From the NCBI GenBank assembly GCA_910583525.1, contig CAJTXL010000031.1:1-33183 (forward strand): a DNA stretch of 33,183 nucleotides. Direction: 5' to 3'. Of this stretch, positions 32,922 through 33,183 are shown piece by piece; the first letter of the stretch is position 1; each line of letters opens with the position of its first letter. The notes below the pieces were generated by a model that worked only from the letters and a program-made list of their open reading frames with translations, made no database searches and was not told the DNA's origin. Made by a program: the position numbers and the translations under genes. Origin of the DNA: an uncultured Muribaculaceae bacterium. Its GTDB lineage: Bacteria; Bacteroidota; Bacteroidia; Bacteroidales; Muribaculaceae.

Positions 32922-32956
32922 CACGGAGCGACTGTGAAGCCGCTCCGTGCTTTTTG
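32922..32956 (+). terminator. intrinsic terminator after the 880-aa gene
   Basis: A perfect 9-bp stem CACGGAGCG/CGCTCCGTG (32922-32930 with 32941-32949) is followed by CTTTTTG. Two smaller hairpins lie before it (CGGCC/GGCCG near 32866-32880 and GCAGG/CCTGC at 32903-32917). Confidence 0.85.
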
Positions 32957-32975
32957 TGTGCCAGGCCGATTTTGT

Positions 32976-32999
32976 GGGTCAATCCGGAATGTCGGTGCA
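32976..32999. repeat. 24-bp repeat, inverted partner of 29988-30011
   Basis: This 24-bp segment is the reverse complement of 29988-30011 with one mismatch, so the two face each other across the 880-aa gene. The left partner is part of the inverted-repeat doublet, whereas this one stands alone and runs into the structured right-edge region. Confidence 0.8.
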
Positions 33000-33012
33000 T
33001 GATAAATTTTCA

Positions 33013-33183
33013 AAACCTCGTTAGAGGTGTCATTGCCACAGAGTGGCACAATAACAATAGACCATGGCAAGCACGCCTTTAGGTGCGCGGCCATGGGTAG
33101 ACAGATGCTCTCAACGCAGCACCCTGTCGGGTTTTAGTGGTCGGAAGACTGCGAAATAATTGACAGACATAATTGTTACCATA
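33013..33183. other. right-edge non-coding region with several hairpins
   Basis: No gene is seen. Stems are CCTC/GAGG (33016-33027), TGCCAC/GTGGCA (33034-33048) and CCATGGC/GCCATGG (33062-33068 with 33090-33096) enclosing GCAC/GTGC. The arrangement resembles a dispersed intergenic repeat or an untranslated structured RNA; I could not match it to a known RNA family. Confidence 0.4.

Overview
The window looks like chromosomal DNA of a GC-rich member of the Bacteroidales, most likely Muribaculaceae or a close relative. This is inferred from the Bacteroidota promoter signature (-7 box TAnnTTTG with TTG about 20 bp upstream) in front of several genes, the absence of strong Shine-Dalgarno sites, the gene families (DUF3256, GH3-like protein, Bacteroidota-type LysRS, ParE-CoaD-S41 order) and secreted proteins with sorting-type C-termini. 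No rRNA, tRNA, CRISPR array, phage module or intact transposase was seen.

Layout. (1) 347-1678 (-): a stand-alone AAA ATPase with a nuclease-like tail; a perfect 20-bp dyad covers its promoter. (2) 1885-12249 (+): a tight nine-gene run, lysS-gpsA-rlmN-pdxA-nucleotidyltransferase-parE-coaD-S41 protease-SDR, with overlaps or gaps of 13 nt or less. (3) 12250-14025: an accessory island in which an AT-rich secreted LRR-type gene, preceded by a 43-codon ORF, lies between two direct copies of a composite repeat. (4) 14026-20990: a DNA-repair block. An XRE/S24 (LexA-like) repressor, rnhB and uvrC run leftward; recJ and recQ run rightward; a perfect dyad sits on the repressor promoter between them. 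(5) 21243-22793 (+): a lipoprotein with TPR-like repeats, a membrane helix and a C-terminal HTH. (6) 29563-22797 (-): a six-gene run, DEAD-box helicase-DUF3256-xseA-xseB-GH3-like-alkaline phosphatase, joined mostly by 4-nt ATGA overlaps. Its leader is occupied by a 190-bp inverted-repeat element. (7) 29764-33183: repeat-rich DNA around an 880-aa secreted protein whose promoter has eight Gs where the -33 element should be.

Most of the window is ordinary core metabolism, translation and DNA maintenance. The best leads for something new are the LexA-like repressor at the centre of a divergent repair cluster (a candidate SOS-like circuit), the G8-tract promoter of the large secreted protein (candidate phase variation), the lipoprotein/HTH single-polypeptide regulator with an apparently leaderless promoter, and several inverted- or direct-repeat elements placed at promoters or around accessory genes. 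All assignments rest on reading motifs by eye; no database search was run.
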